Made by a program: the position numbers and the translations under genes. A stretch of DNA of 64,000 nucleotides, taken from Pelagihabitans pacificus (GTDB lineage: Bacteria; Bacteroidota; Bacteroidia; Flavobacteriales; Flavobacteriaceae). The stretch is from the NCBI RefSeq assembly GCF_009371985.2, contig NZ_VIKU02000003.1:434001-498000 (forward strand), read 5' to 3'. The notes under the pieces were generated by a model, which made no database searches, was not told where the DNA came from, and worked only from the letters and a program-made list of their open reading frames with translations. Shown in pieces: positions 31,661 to 41,620 of the stretch; the first letter of the stretch is position 1; every line of letters begins with the position of its first letter.

Positions 31661-34432
31661 TTAGAATAAGGTCAACGTACCGTCTTCATCGTCTTGTCCC
31701 TTGTCAGTTTTCTTTTTGTCACTGGTGTCTTTGGACGCTTTGGGGCTTTCTTTTTCTGCAGTTGCATCTACCTTCTCTTCGTCGATTACTTCGATTTCCT
31801 CTGGATTCTGGGGTTCCGGGGCTTCATAAGGGAGGGGTTCCATTGCGTTGATTTCCAATACTTTTTCTTTGGTAAGCTGATTGCCCATCGCCGTGATACC
31901 TTTAACGGCGATGAACTCCTCCAGATTGAGCTCAAGGTTCTCTTTACGATCCTGCCCCCGTTTCTTGGCAAAAACAATTTCCGCTTGAGGTCGGTAATCG
32001 GTAAAAATAGCTTCCAGATAGGATTTTGGATGGTCGCTGATAATCATTTCTTCCTTATCGGGATTCTCCACCAAGAAACGTTTCACGTAGAACAACTCTT
32101 TTTCCCCCGCCCAGTAGATGGCGCTCAGGGGTTTGTTTGGAATCCATTTTTCCAACACTACCATATCATCGTCAAACCGCAACGTCAACTCTGGAATAAC
32201 CGTTTTGACCATGCCTCTTTGATTCACGATCAGCAAGCGGTCATCACTCGTAAACTCCCCGAGGTATTCCCCACGCTCATCGGTATTCAAACGTTGCACC
32301 GTGTCGTCGAACCAAAGCTTTCTGGGCTTCAGGGTAGAAAGGCCTTTTTCTTTCAGTTCAATTCGTTTTACCGAATATTTGGTAACGATATTGCCCTTGG
32401 AGGCCCGCCCCTTGATCAATACATCGGCAAAATCGACATCCCACTTTAATTTTTTGATGCTTCCTACCTGTCGAAGCATCACGGTAACCACTTCCGCCTC
32501 TCCATTGGGATTGGCCGAAAAATAGAGTACATCGGTCCCGGACTTCCCGGTTCCCAGGTCATAGGCCTTATCACGGGTTATACTAGTGACGGCAAAACGT
32601 TTGATGTACGTTGCGCCCCCTCTACCGTCTTTGTAGATCATGTTGTAAATAGTGCGTTTATCTTTCTTTTTAAAGACCGCGACATGCAAAATATTCTTAC
32701 CGACAAACGTTTTCGAATCGACTTTGGTAACCATCATTTTGCCATCCTTGGTAAAGACGATAATATCATCGATGTCGCTACAATCCGTTACATACTCATC
32801 CCTTCGCAAGGACGTGCCTACAAAGCCCTCTTCCCGGTTCACGTAGAGCTTTGTATTGCGAATCACCACCTTGGTTGCCTCGATTTCATCGAATATGCGG
32901 ATTTCCGACTTGCGTTCCCTACCCTGACCATAGGTGCTTTTCAGGTTTTTGAAGTAATCGATGGCAAAATCGACCAGATTTTCAAGGTGGTGTTGTACCT
33001 CGGCGATTTTTTTCTCGAGATTATCCAGATTTTGTTGGGCCTTATCCAAATCGAACTTGGAGATACGCTTGATACGGATTTCCGTCAAACGAACGATATC
33101 ATCCTGGGTCACCGCTCTTTTCAAGTTTTTCACATGCGGTTTCAACCCCTTGTCGATGGCGGCAATGACCCCTTCCCAGGTTTCTTCCTCCTCGATATCC
33201 CGATATATACGGTTTTCGATAAAGATTCGCTCCAGCGAAGCATAATGCCATTGCTCTTCGAGTTCGTTCAGCTGTATTTCCAGCTCCTGTCTCAACAGGT
33301 CGACCGTGGCATCGGTAGAGCGACGTAGCATTTCAGTGACACCGATAAACAGGGGCTTATTGTCTTCTATAATACACGCCAACGGAGATATTGACGACTC
33401 ACAGGAGGTAAAGGCATATAGGGCATCAATCGTCTTGTCTGGCGAAATACCGGAGGGCAAATGAACCAGAATCTCAACTTCCGCGGCCGTATTATCCTCG
33501 ATTTTCTTGATTTTAATCTTCCCCTTATCATTGGCCTTGAGGATGGAATCGATTAAAGAAGAAGTATTGGTTCCGTAAGGTATTTCACTGATTTTCAGTG
33601 TATTTTTATCGTGCTGGGCAATCCTTGCCCGAACCCGGATCTTACCCCCTCGTAATCCGTCATTATAGTTGCTTACATCTATGATACCTGCGGTAGGGAA
33701 GTCAGGGAACAATTTGAATCGCTGTCCTTTCAAATGCTTAATCGAGGCATCTATCAGCTCGTTAAAATTGTGCGGCATCACTTTGGTCGAGAGCCCTACC
33801 GCAATTCCCTCGGCCCCTTGGGCAAGCAAGAGTGGGAATTTAACCGGAAGATGCACCGGTTCTTTTTTTCGACCGTCGTAAGAGAGTTGCCATTCGGTAA
33901 TCTTCGGACTAAAAACTACCTCCAACGCAAACTTCGACAGGCGTGCTTCGATATACCGGCTAGCGGCCGCCCCATCCCCCGTTAGAATGTTCCCCCAGTT
34001 CCCCTGGGTATCGATCAATAGGTCTTTCTGACCGATCTGTACCATGGCATCCGCGATGCTGGCATCACCGTGGGGGTGGTATTGCATCGTATGCCCAACT
34101 ACGTTGGCCACTTTGTTGTAGCGGCCATCGTCGAGCTCTTTCAAAGCATGCATAATACGTCGTTGTACCGGTTTAAAACCGTCCTCGATGGCGGGTACGG
34201 CCCGCTCCAAAATTACATAGGATGCATAATCGAGGAACCAATCCTTGTACATGCCCGACACCCGGGTCAGGGCATCGTCTTGCGCGGTATCCTCCACGGG
34301 CTCTTCGTCGGTAGTGTCTAACGTGTCTTCTGCTCCTTCTAGCGAATCCCCATTTTCATTAGGCCCTGCCGATTCATCATTGGATTGGCCTTCCTCTCCG
34401 CTCGGCAAGTTTAGTTCGTCATTTTCTTCCAT
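31661..34432 (-). CDS. parC: DNA topoisomerase IV subunit A
   Basis: 923 aa. The breakage-reunion domain has the catalytic tyrosine in GDGAAASRYIEARLS (Y160) and the conserved PVQRRIMHALKEL and HPHGDASIADAM motifs; the C-terminal part contains the beta-propeller DNA-wrapping region in a diverged, Bacteroidota-type form (no clear GyrA box). About 55 acidic residues precede the domain and an acidic/Lys-rich tail follows, both characteristic of this phylum. It decatenates replicated chromosomes with ParE. Its ATG lies 24 bases after parE, with which it forms an operon. Confidence 0.93.
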   Translation of the reverse strand: MEENDELNLPSGEEGQSNDESAGPNENGDSLEGAEDTLDTTDEEPVEDTAQDDALTRVSGMYKDWFLDYASYVILERAVPAIEDGFKPVQRRIMHALKELDDGRYNKVANVVGHTMQYHPHGDASIADAMVQIGQKDLLIDTQGNWGNILTGDGAAASRYIEARLSKFALEVVFSPKITEWQLSYDGRKKEPVHLPVKFPLLLAQGAEGIAVGLSTKVMPHNFNELIDASIKHLKGQRFKLFPDFPTAGIIDVSNYNDGLRGGKIRVRARIAQHDKNTLKISEIPYGTNTSSLIDSILKANDKGKIKIKKIEDNTAAEVEILVHLPSGISPDKTIDALYAFTSCESSISPLACIIEDNKPLFIGVTEMLRRSTDATVDLLRQELEIQLNELEEQWHYASLERIFIENRIYRDIEEEETWEGVIAAIDKGLKPHVKNLKRAVTQDDIVRLTEIRIKRISKFDLDKAQQNLDNLEKKIAEVQHHLENLVDFAIDYFKNLKSTYGQGRERKSEIRIFDEIEATKVVIRNTKLYVNREEGFVGTSLRRDEYVTDCSDIDDIIVFTKDGKMMVTKVDSKTFVGKNILHVAVFKKKDKRTIYNMIYKDGRGGATYIKRFAVTSITRDKAYDLGTGKSGTDVLYFSANPNGEAEVVTVMLRQVGSIKKLKWDVDFADVLIKGRASKGNIVTKYSVKRIELKEKGLSTLKPRKLWFDDTVQRLNTDERGEYLGEFTSDDRLLIVNQRGMVKTVIPELTLRFDDDMVVLEKWIPNKPLSAIYWAGEKELFYVKRFLVENPDKEEMIISDHPKSYLEAIFTDYRPQAEIVFAKKRGQDRKENLELNLEEFIAVKGITAMGNQLTKEKVLEINAMEPLPYEAPEPQNPEEIEVIDEEKVDATAEKESPKASKDTSDKKKTDKGQDDEDGTLTLF

Positions 34433-34456
34433 TCGGAAAGATTCGTATTAGTCTGG

Positions 34457-36319
34457 TTATAGTTGGTTTTCTTCTACTAAATCTATTTCTACTTTCAAGT
34501 TTTCAATTATAAATTCCTGACGGCTTGGGGTATTTTTCCCCATATAAAAGCTCAACAGTTCCTCGATAGACATTGCCTTGTCGAGCATTACCGGTTCTAA
34601 CCGGATATCGTCCCCGATAAAATGCTTGAATTCATCCGGAGAGATTTCGCCCAGCCCTTTGAAACGGGTGATTTCCGGTTTACCGGAAAGCTTGGCAATA
34701 GCCGCCTTTCGCTCCTCCTCGCTGTAGCAGTAGATAGTCTCTTTTTTGTTCCGCACACGGAACAAGGGGGTCTGCAGAATATACAAATGGCCTTCCTTGA
34801 TCAATTCTGGAAAAAATTGTAGAAAGAAGGTAATCAGCAACAAGCGAATGTGCATGCCATCTACATCGGCGTCGGTCGCGATAACGATATTGTTATAACG
34901 CAGGTCCTCCATCGATTCCTCGATATTTAGTGCCGCTTGCAATAGGTTGAACTCCTCGTTTTCATAGACGATTTTTTTGGACATGCCGTAGGAGTTCAAA
35001 GGTTTGCCCCTTAAACTAAAAACCGCTTGGGTATTTACATCCCTGGACTTGGTAATCGAACCGGAGGCGGAATCCCCCTCTGTAATGAAAAGGGTACTAT
35101 CCAAACGATTATCCTTTTTCATATCACCCAAATGTACCCGACAGTCCCGAAGTTTTTTGTTGTGTAGGTTCGATTTTTTGGCGCGATCCCTGGCCAGTTT
35201 CCGAATACCGGACAGTTCCTTACGCTCTTTTTCGGCCATCATGATCTTTCGCTGCAATTTTTCGGCCGTTTCGGAATTTTTATGAAGGTAGTTGTCGAGA
35301 TACTTCCCGATAAAATCATTGATATAGGTACGAACCGTCGGAAAATCACCCCCCATATCGGTCGATCCCAGTTTGGTCTTGGTCTGGCTTTCGAATACAG
35401 GTTCCATGACCTTGATGGAAATGGCGGAAATAATCGATTTTCGAATGTCCGAGGCATCGTAGTTCTTTCCGTAAAAATCCCGAACGGTCTTAACAATGGC
35501 TTCCCTAAAAGCGGATTGATGTGTTCCCCCCTGCGTGGTATGCTGGCCGTTGACGAAGGAATGGTACTCCTCGCTATACTGGGTTTTGCTATGGGTGATG
35601 GCCACCTCGATATCGTCGCCCCTTAAATGGATGACGGGGTACAACAGGTCTTCACTGTTGTTATTATCCTCCAACAAATCCTTTAATCCGTTTTCCGAAT
35701 GGAATTTTTCCCCGTTGAAAACGATTGTCAGTCCAGGATTTAGATACACATAATTTTTAAGCATGCGTTCTACATACTCATTACGGTATTTGAATTTCTT
35801 AAAAATGGCCTCATCGGGTATAAAAGTTACTTTGGTCCCCTTCCGCTTGGAGGTTTCCACCGGGCCTTCCTCGGTCACCAGATTGCCTTGCTTGAACTGC
35901 GCCGTTTTAATTTTGTTTTCCCTGGAGGATTGCACCTCGAAGTAGCTGGAAAGGGCATTCACTGCCTTGGTGCCCACTCCATTGAGACCGACGGATTTTT
36001 TGAACGCACGGGTATCATATTTACCCCCGGTATTCATTTTGGAAACCACGTCGACCACTTTTCCCAAAGGAATGCCACGACCGTAATCGCGCACCTTCAC
36101 CGTTTGGTCCTTGATGCTGATTTCTATGGTCTTGCCCGCTCCCATGACAAATTCGTCGATACAGTTATCGATGACTTCCTTTAGCAGGATGTAAATTCCA
36201 TCATCGGCAGAGGAGCCATCACCCAACTTTCCGATGTACATTCCAGGACGCAGACGAATATGCTCTTTCCAATCGAGCGAGCGAATATTATCTTCGGTAT
36301 ATTGGGTATTCTGAGACAT
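34457..36319 (-). CDS. parE: DNA topoisomerase IV subunit B
   Basis: 620 aa. GHKL ATPase domain with [27 protein letters not shown] and [14 protein letters not shown]; transducer domain with the QTKTKLGS switch lysine region; TOPRIM with [11 protein letters not shown] and [13 protein letters not shown]. The shorter length and lack of the GyrB-specific insert, plus adjacency to parC, favour ParE over GyrB. Supplies ATP-driven strand passage for topoisomerase IV. A TAtcTTTA box at 36346-36353 is a probable -7 element upstream of the ATG. Confidence 0.93.
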   Translation of the reverse strand: MSQNTQYTEDNIRSLDWKEHIRLRPGMYIGKLGDGSSADDGIYILLKEVIDNCIDEFVMGAGKTIEISIKDQTVKVRDYGRGIPLGKVVDVVSKMNTGGKYDTRAFKKSVGLNGVGTKAVNALSSYFEVQSSRENKIKTAQFKQGNLVTEEGPVETSKRKGTKVTFIPDEAIFKKFKYRNEYVERMLKNYVYLNPGLTIVFNGEKFHSENGLKDLLEDNNNSEDLLYPVIHLRGDDIEVAITHSKTQYSEEYHSFVNGQHTTQGGTHQSAFREAIVKTVRDFYGKNYDASDIRKSIISAISIKVMEPVFESQTKTKLGSTDMGGDFPTVRTYINDFIGKYLDNYLHKNSETAEKLQRKIMMAEKERKELSGIRKLARDRAKKSNLHNKKLRDCRVHLGDMKKDNRLDSTLFITEGDSASGSITKSRDVNTQAVFSLRGKPLNSYGMSKKIVYENEEFNLLQAALNIEESMEDLRYNNIVIATDADVDGMHIRLLLITFFLQFFPELIKEGHLYILQTPLFRVRNKKETIYCYSEEERKAAIAKLSGKPEITRFKGLGEISPDEFKHFIGDDIRLEPVMLDKAMSIEELLSFYMGKNTPSRQEFIIENLKVEIDLVEENQL

Positions 36320-36509
36320 CTTACGGGGTTTTGTGAAAGTGATGCTAAAGATAGCACGACTCTGAAAAAGATAAAACCCCTAAGTGTTAAAGTAATTAAC
36401 AACGAAAATAGGGAGATTGTTGATAGCAGGGGTCTAAAGTTCCAAGTTGAAAATCAATGAATGCTATTTTTCAAAATTGAACCTTGAACAAAAAAGCTTG
36501 AATGAGGCC

Positions 36510-37604
36510 CTACACGTTGAACCTAAAATGCATCACATCACCGTCCTTGACGATGTACTCCTTGCCTTCGACACGCATTTTACCCGCTTCCTTTACTTTG
36601 GCCTCGCTGCCGTATTGCACATAGTCATCATAGGAAATCACCTCGGCCCGGATAAAGCCTTTTTCAAAATCGGTATGGATGACACCTGCCGCTTGAGGCG
36701 CGGTGGCACCTTTCGGAATCGTCCATGCGCGCACCTCCTTTTCCCCGGCGGTGAAATAGGTCTCCAGGTTCAACAATCGATAGGCACCCCGGATCAAAAC
36801 TGCGGAACCCGGTTCGGAAAGCCCTAAATCCTCCAAAAATAGTTGACGTTCCTCATAGGTGTCCAGCTCGGTGATATCGGCCTCGGTGCCCACCGCCAGG
36901 TAAATTACCTCGGCATTCTCGTTCGCAACCGCCTTCTTCACCCGGTCCACATAGGCGTTGCCCGTTACGGCAGCTGCCTCATCCACATTACAGACATACA
37001 TGACCGGTTTATCGGTAATAAATTGCAACGGTTTCACGTACTCCGCCCGGGCGTCCTTTTCGATGTCGATGGCGCGTACCGAAATACCCGCTTCCAATCC
37101 TTCCTTGATTTTTAATAAGACCGCCTCTTCTTTTTGGGCTTCCTTGTTTCCTGTTTTGGCGGCCCGTTTTACCTTATCGAGTTTCTTTTCTACCGTTTCC
37201 AAGTCCTTCAGCTGCAGCTCCATATCAATGGTCTCCTTGTCGCGTATGGGATCTACCGACCCGTCGACATGAACGACATTGTCATTGTCAAAGCATCGCA
37301 GCACGTGAAGAATGGCATCGGTCTCACGGATATTGCCCAAAAATTGATTTCCGAGTCCCTCACCCTTGCTAGCACCCTTCACCAGCCCGGCGATGTCGAC
37401 AATCTCGACAGTAGCAGGGACCACCCGCTCCGGGTGCACCAAACTTTCGAGCTTTTCCAATCGTTCGTCCGGCACATTTACAACTCCGATATTGGGCTCT
37501 ATGGTGCAGAAAGGAAAATTCGCGCTCTGCGCCTTGGCATTGGAGAGGCAATTAAAAAGGGTCGACTTACCTACATTGGGCAATCCTACGATACCTGCTT
37601 TCAT
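36510..37604 (-). CDS. ychF: redox-regulated ATPase YchF (OLA1-type)
   Basis: 364 aa. P-loop [17 protein letters not shown] at the N-terminus, switch regions, [20 protein letters not shown], and a coiled-coil insertion (~120-200); instead of the GTPase NKxD motif it has the ATP-preferring NVDE (VCNVDEAA). The C-terminal TGS domain includes [32 protein letters not shown]. Ribosome-associated ATPase in stress adaptation. Complete. Promoter box at 37656-37663. Confidence 0.95.
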   Translation of the reverse strand: MKAGIVGLPNVGKSTLFNCLSNAKAQSANFPFCTIEPNIGVVNVPDERLEKLESLVHPERVVPATVEIVDIAGLVKGASKGEGLGNQFLGNIRETDAILHVLRCFDNDNVVHVDGSVDPIRDKETIDMELQLKDLETVEKKLDKVKRAAKTGNKEAQKEEAVLLKIKEGLEAGISVRAIDIEKDARAEYVKPLQFITDKPVMYVCNVDEAAAVTGNAYVDRVKKAVANENAEVIYLAVGTEADITELDTYEERQLFLEDLGLSEPGSAVLIRGAYRLLNLETYFTAGEKEVRAWTIPKGATAPQAAGVIHTDFEKGFIRAEVISYDDYVQYGSEAKVKEAGKMRVEGKEYIVKDGDVMHFRFNV

Positions 37605-37655
37605 TTTTTCTACTTTAGGGGCGCTGTGATATTCGCCATACTTCTAATTCGGGCG

Positions 37656-37663
37656 CAAAGATA
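37656..37663 (-). promoter_or_regulatory. -7 box upstream of ychF
   Basis: On the minus strand TATCTTTG matches TAnnTTTG, 51 bases upstream of the ychF ATG. No convincing -33 TTG at the standard distance. Confidence 0.45.
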
Positions 37664-37794
37664 GTTGTTACATTCCTATTGAGCGACACCCATGGCAATG
37701 AATTGGCGTCGAACACCGGGGAAGGATTTCGTACCCTAAGGTATAAAGGGGAGTTAGACGAAATACCTGTGCGCTTTTTAGTATTTTAGGCGGT

Positions 37795-38586
37795 ATGCAA
37801 AACCAACTAGTGTTACAAGGAATACCCTATGACGAAAAGTCGTCCTTTCTGAGAGGCCCCGCCTTGGCGCCCCCATTGATTCGAAAAGCTTATCACAGCG
37901 ATTCTGCCAATTACTTTGCGGAATCGGGATTGGAGCTGCGACCGGAAATCTTCAAGGATGTAGGGGACTATGAAATCGATTCGTATTTTGATATTGAAAA
38001 AATCACAGCTGAAAATCTAAGCAAAGGACACCCCTTGATTACCTTGGGCGGAGACCATTCCATCACCTTTCCAATCGTTAAAGCATTTCATCGGGTGTAT
38101 GGTGCTGTACAAATATTGCATATCGACGCCCATGGGGATTTGTACCACGATTTTGAAGGAGACCCCTATTCCCACGCTTGTCCGTTTGCACGCATCATGG
38201 AGAACCAATTGGCTTCCCGACTGGTACAGGTGGGTGTGCGTACCCTCTCGACCCATCAAAGGGAGCAGGCAAAAAAGTTCAGGGTCGAGATTATAGAAAT
38301 GAAGCATTTCGATGCAAATAAATTCCCTGAATTCAAGAAGCCCATCTACCTTTCCTTGGATATCGATGCAATCGATCCGGCCTACGCGCCGGGAGTTTCC
38401 CATTACGAGCCTGGCGGACTCAGCATAAGGCAGGTAATCGACATCATCCACAAAATAAGGGTGCCCATTCTCGGGGCCGATATCGTGGAATATAATCCTA
38501 CCCGGGATATCAATGATATGACGGCAATGGCAAGCGCCAAGTTATTGAAGGAGATTGCGGCTAAAATATTGGAATATCGTTTGTAG
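37795..38586 (+). CDS. arginase/agmatinase-family ureohydrolase
   Basis: 263 aa. All three binuclear Mn motifs are present: TLGGDHSITF, HIDAHGDLYHDF (DAHxD) and LSLDIDAIDPAYAPG (SxDxDxxDP). The N-terminus opens LVLQGIPYDEKSSFLRGPALAPPLIR, as in agmatinases, but arginase, agmatinase, guanidinobutyrase and formiminoglutamase are not separable with certainty here. It splits a guanidino compound into urea (or formamide) and an amine. Cytoplasmic hexamer expected. Divergent from ychF. Confidence 0.9.
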   Translation: MQNQLVLQGIPYDEKSSFLRGPALAPPLIRKAYHSDSANYFAESGLELRPEIFKDVGDYEIDSYFDIEKITAENLSKGHPLITLGGDHSITFPIVKAFHRVYGAVQILHIDAHGDLYHDFEGDPYSHACPFARIMENQLASRLVQVGVRTLSTHQREQAKKFRVEIIEMKHFDANKFPEFKKPIYLSLDIDAIDPAYAPGVSHYEPGGLSIRQVIDIIHKIRVPILGADIVEYNPTRDINDMTAMASAKLLKEIAAKILEYRL

Positions 38587-38604
38587 CCAAAAAGGGTCCC
38601 AAAA

Positions 38605-38751
38605 TTATAGGATGTTGAACCACTCCTTGTCATTGAAAAAAACAACATAGAGGATATAGAGAAAGAGCATCAGAAAAACAAGTAGGGTTAACATGCTCAG
38701 AAAACATCCCAACTTTTTCCAAAATCCCGTATACCCTTCCTTTCTTTCCAT
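38605..38751 (-). CDS. 48-aa single-span membrane protein
   Basis: ATG (38751) to TAA (38605). MERKEGYTGFWKKLG is a basic cytoplasmic start, CFLSMLTLLVFLMLFLYILYVVFF a single long span, NDKEWFNIL a short tail. Too short for most gene finders. It lies between the agmatinase-family stop and the terminator of the ferredoxin gene upstream. The FWK-span-FN(D/G) layout recurs in the 39-aa frame at 47719. Unknown function; conserved codon quality and the terminator just ahead argue for a real gene. Confidence 0.55.
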   Translation of the reverse strand: MERKEGYTGFWKKLGCFLSMLTLLVFLMLFLYILYVVFFNDKEWFNIL

Positions 38752-38777
38752 AAAAAAGCCCAGACATATATCCGGGC
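38752..38777 (-). terminator. rho-independent terminator after the ferredoxin gene
   Basis: Read on the minus strand: GCCCGGA, loop, TCTGGGC (one mismatch in a 7-bp stem), then six T. It ends the ferredoxin transcript and lies directly before the ATG of the 48-aa protein. Confidence 0.8.
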
Positions 38778-38832
38778 GAATCGTTTAGCGTACCGTGGTA
38801 CTATCTAAAAAATAGCCTTCAAACTATTGCCC

Positions 38833-39186
38833 CTATCCGTCGGGGTGCATAAACTTTTGCTTGCCCAACAACTCTTCCTCCGTCTCCACTCGATCCTCGT
38901 CGGGCACACAACAATCTACCGGACAAACAGCGGCACATTGTGGCTCTTCGTGAAAGCCCATACACTCGGTGCATTTATCCGGCGCGATATAGTAAATTTC
39001 ATCACTAAGGGGCTCTTGCACCTCATCGGCATTGACTTCTTTCCCGTCTGGTAGTACCACCGCACCCTTCAAGGAGGTGCCATCGCTGTAACGCCATTCA
39101 TCGGCACCCTCGTAAATAGCGGTATTGGGGCATTCAGGTTCACAAGCTCCACAATTGATACATTCGTCAGTAATAATTATTGCCAT
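38833..39186 (-). CDS. 2[4Fe-4S] ferredoxin
   Basis: 117 aa. First cluster [12 protein letters not shown] (C9, C12, C15, C19), second cluster [21 protein letters not shown] with the 8-residue insertion between second and third Cys typical of Alv/YfhL-type ferredoxins. A ~35-residue segment between the clusters contains [13 protein letters not shown]. Low-potential electron carrier, cytoplasmic. Divergent from the LuxC-like reductase gene over a shared promoter region. Confidence 0.93.
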   Translation of the reverse strand: MAIIITDECINCGACEPECPNTAIYEGADEWRYSDGTSLKGAVVLPDGKEVNADEVQEPLSDEIYYIAPDKCTECMGFHEEPQCAAVCPVDCCVPDEDRVETEEELLGKQKFMHPDG

Positions 39187-39269
39187 ATTTTCTTCTTCTT
39201 GATGCTGAATTTAATTAGTGCCGCTGAAATCGCGACTACTTTAAGCTCATAAATTCAATTGAGTATCCG

Positions 39270-39277
39270 TATTTTTG
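39270..39277 (+). promoter_or_regulatory. -7 box of the LuxC-like reductase gene
   Basis: TATTTTTG fits TAnnTTTG, 37 bases before the ATG at 39315. It abuts the minus-strand -7 box at 39280-39287, so the two divergent promoters cannot easily be occupied at once. Confidence 0.45.
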
Positions 39278-39279
39278 CG

Positions 39280-39311
39280 CAAAGGTAAAGCGGAATACAA
39301 TCTTTGACAAA
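39280..39311 (-). promoter_or_regulatory. promoter of the ferredoxin gene
   Basis: On the minus strand: TTTG (39308-39311), 20-base spacer, TACCTTTG (39280-39287), an excellent fit to the Bacteroidota -33/-7 consensus. Confidence 0.65.
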
Positions 39312-39314
39312 TAT

Positions 39315-40367
39315 ATGGGCGGCCAACCTGAAACATTTAGTGCTTTCGTAAAACTCGGCGGGTTTCTTAGGGATTTCTGCAATGGTACCTCCGGGGAAGC
39401 GCCCTGGGTAGAAAAATTAACGAACGCTGTCACCCAAGCCAAACATCAGAATGGCTGGTTTACCGAGGATAACGTGCTGTTCGCGCTGAACAGCTGGGGA
39501 AACCTTCTAACCGAGGAAGCGCTCGGCGGCTGGCTATCGCGATATAAGCTTCTACAGGACCCGTATCCCGGGGAAGAAAAAACGGTTGCCCTTATTATGG
39601 CGGGCAACATTCCCTTGGTCGGTTTTCACGATTTTTTATCCATACTACTGACCGGAAATAGGGTACTGGCCAAATTATCCTCCAATGATACCGTATTAAT
39701 CTCTTTTATAAGGGATTACCTAGTTTCACTTGAGCCAATAATACAATCTAAAGTTGTACTGGTGAAAGGTACATTGCAGGATTACGATGCGGTCATTGCC
39801 ACGGGAAGTAACAACACGGCCCGTTACTTCGAATACTACTTCGGCAAAGGACCGAATATCATTCGAAAGAATCGAAATTCGGCAGCCGTACTCACTGGGA
39901 AGGAAACCAAGGAACAACTAGCAGGGTTGGGAGAAGATATTTTTCGCTACTACGGTTTAGGCTGTAGAAGTGTTTCCAAGCTTTTTGTACCCGATGGATA
40001 CGATTTTGACCTTTTTTTTCAAGCCCTTTATCCTTTTCATGCAATTATCGACCAAGCGAAATACGCCAATAACTACGACTATAACAAAGCGGTTTATTTG
40101 ATGTCCGATTTCCAGTTACTCGACAATGGTTTTCTTATCTTAAAGGAAGACACTGGATATGCCTCGCCCATTGCCAGCTTGTTCTATGAACACTATAAAG
40201 ACCTCTCCTCCCTGAAGAGCCGGTTGCAAAATGATCGGGACCAATTACAATGTGTTGTTTCCGAAGGGGTCGTGGAAAACGAGGTCGCTTTTGGACAAAC
40301 GCAGTCCCCTGCCCTTTCAGATTACGCAGACGGGGTGGATACTGTTGATTTCCTGTTGAAAATATAA
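39315..40367 (+). CDS. LuxC-like acyl-CoA reductase
   Basis: 350 aa. Resembles the LuxC/acyl-CoA reductase family: VALIMAGNIPLVGFHDFLSILLTGNRVLAKLSSND (NADP-binding region), VIATGSNNTARYFEYYFGKGPNIIRKNRNSAAVL and YYGLGCRSVSKLFVP with the candidate catalytic Cys in GLGCRS. Reduces acyl-CoA (or another thioester) to an aldehyde; physiological substrate unknown. In flavobacteria it is regularly found between a ferredoxin gene and serC, as here. Full length. Confidence 0.8.
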   Translation: MGGQPETFSAFVKLGGFLRDFCNGTSGEAPWVEKLTNAVTQAKHQNGWFTEDNVLFALNSWGNLLTEEALGGWLSRYKLLQDPYPGEEKTVALIMAGNIPLVGFHDFLSILLTGNRVLAKLSSNDTVLISFIRDYLVSLEPIIQSKVVLVKGTLQDYDAVIATGSNNTARYFEYYFGKGPNIIRKNRNSAAVLTGKETKEQLAGLGEDIFRYYGLGCRSVSKLFVPDGYDFDLFFQALYPFHAIIDQAKYANNYDYNKAVYLMSDFQLLDNGFLILKEDTGYASPIASLFYEHYKDLSSLKSRLQNDRDQLQCVVSEGVVENEVAFGQTQSPALSDYADGVDTVDFLLKI

Positions 40368-40466
40368 TACATTTAAAAGGTTCCTAATAGCAGGATTTCT
40401 CCCTAAATTTATGACCTTTGGCTTCATTTAACAATCATTTTAATCCGATATAAATTCTGCACCGGT

Positions 40467-41531
40467 ATGAAAAAACACAATTTTAGCGCAGGTCCTTGTA
40501 TACTGCCCCAAGAAGTACTTTTAAAAGCCTCCGAAGCGGTAATGGATCTCAACGGCTCGGGCCTGTCCTTGATAGAAATCTCCCACCGTAGCAAGGATTT
40601 CGTAGCCGTCATGGAAAAAGCGCGTTCATTGGCCTTGGAACTTCTTGGATTGGAAGACCAAGGGTACCAAGCCCTTTTCCTTCAGGGGGGTGCAAGTTTG
40701 GAATTTCTGATGGTCGCCTATAATCTCATGGAGTCCAAAGCCGGCTATTTGAATACAGGTACTTGGAGCGATAAAGCCATCAAGGAGGCCAAACTTTTCG
40801 GTGAAGTGGTCGAAGTGGGTTCCTCAAAAGACGAAAACTTTAATTATATCCCCAAAGGATACACCATCCCGGAAGGTCTCGATTATTTGCATTTAACATC
40901 GAACAACACCATTTTTGGCACCCAATTGAAAAAATTTCCAAAGACCGAAGCACCACTGGTGTGCGACATGAGTTCCGATATTTTTTCTAGGCAGCTCGAT
41001 TTTTCACAATTCGACCTAATCTATGCAGGTGCACAAAAAAATATGGGTCCCGCCGGCACCACTTTGGTTGTGGTCAAGGAAGCTATTTTAGGGAAAGTAT
41101 CCAGAAAAATCCCTTCGATGCTAGATTATCAGGTGCATATCGCAAAAGACAGTATGTTCAACACCCCTTCGGTATTTGCGGTATATGTATCGATGCTTAC
41201 CCTGGAATGGCTCAAGAACTTGGGCGGAATTTCCGCAATAGAGGAAATAAACGAGAAGAAGGCGCAGTTGCTTTATTCGGAAATCGATTTGAATCCTGTG
41301 TTCGAAGGCTATGCCAACAAAGAAGACCGTTCCCACATGAACGCCACCTTCAATCTTGCCGATGAAGGCTTAAAGGAAACTTTTGACCATATGCTGAAAG
41401 AGGCAGGTATCAACGGCCTCAACGGACATCGTTCCGTTGGAGGGTACAGAGCGTCGATGTACAATGCCCTGTCTTTGGAAAGTGTCGGTGTCCTGGTCGA
41501 TGTCATGAGTGAAATGGAACGTAAAGGATAA
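40467..41531 (+). CDS. serC: phosphoserine aminotransferase
   Basis: 354 aa, fold-type I PLP enzyme. N-terminus HNFSAGPCILPQEVL is the SerC hallmark; the PLP lysine is in IYAGAQKNMGPAGTT; HRSVGGYRASMYNA near the end binds the substrate phosphate. It converts 3-phosphohydroxypyruvate to phosphoserine using glutamate. serA follows 89 bases later, so the pathway genes are clustered in the order step 2, step 1. Confidence 0.95.
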   Translation: MKKHNFSAGPCILPQEVLLKASEAVMDLNGSGLSLIEISHRSKDFVAVMEKARSLALELLGLEDQGYQALFLQGGASLEFLMVAYNLMESKAGYLNTGTWSDKAIKEAKLFGEVVEVGSSKDENFNYIPKGYTIPEGLDYLHLTSNNTIFGTQLKKFPKTEAPLVCDMSSDIFSRQLDFSQFDLIYAGAQKNMGPAGTTLVVVKEAILGKVSRKIPSMLDYQVHIAKDSMFNTPSVFAVYVSMLTLEWLKNLGGISAIEEINEKKAQLLYSEIDLNPVFEGYANKEDRSHMNATFNLADEGLKETFDHMLKEAGINGLNGHRSVGGYRASMYNALSLESVGVLVDVMSEMERKG

Positions 41532-41620
41532 TATACAGGGCCAATAAAACAACGGCCTTGGAATTATTCAATAGCCGTTTTGTATCGGAAACCAAAAACA
41601 TAACAACCAGGAATATACTG

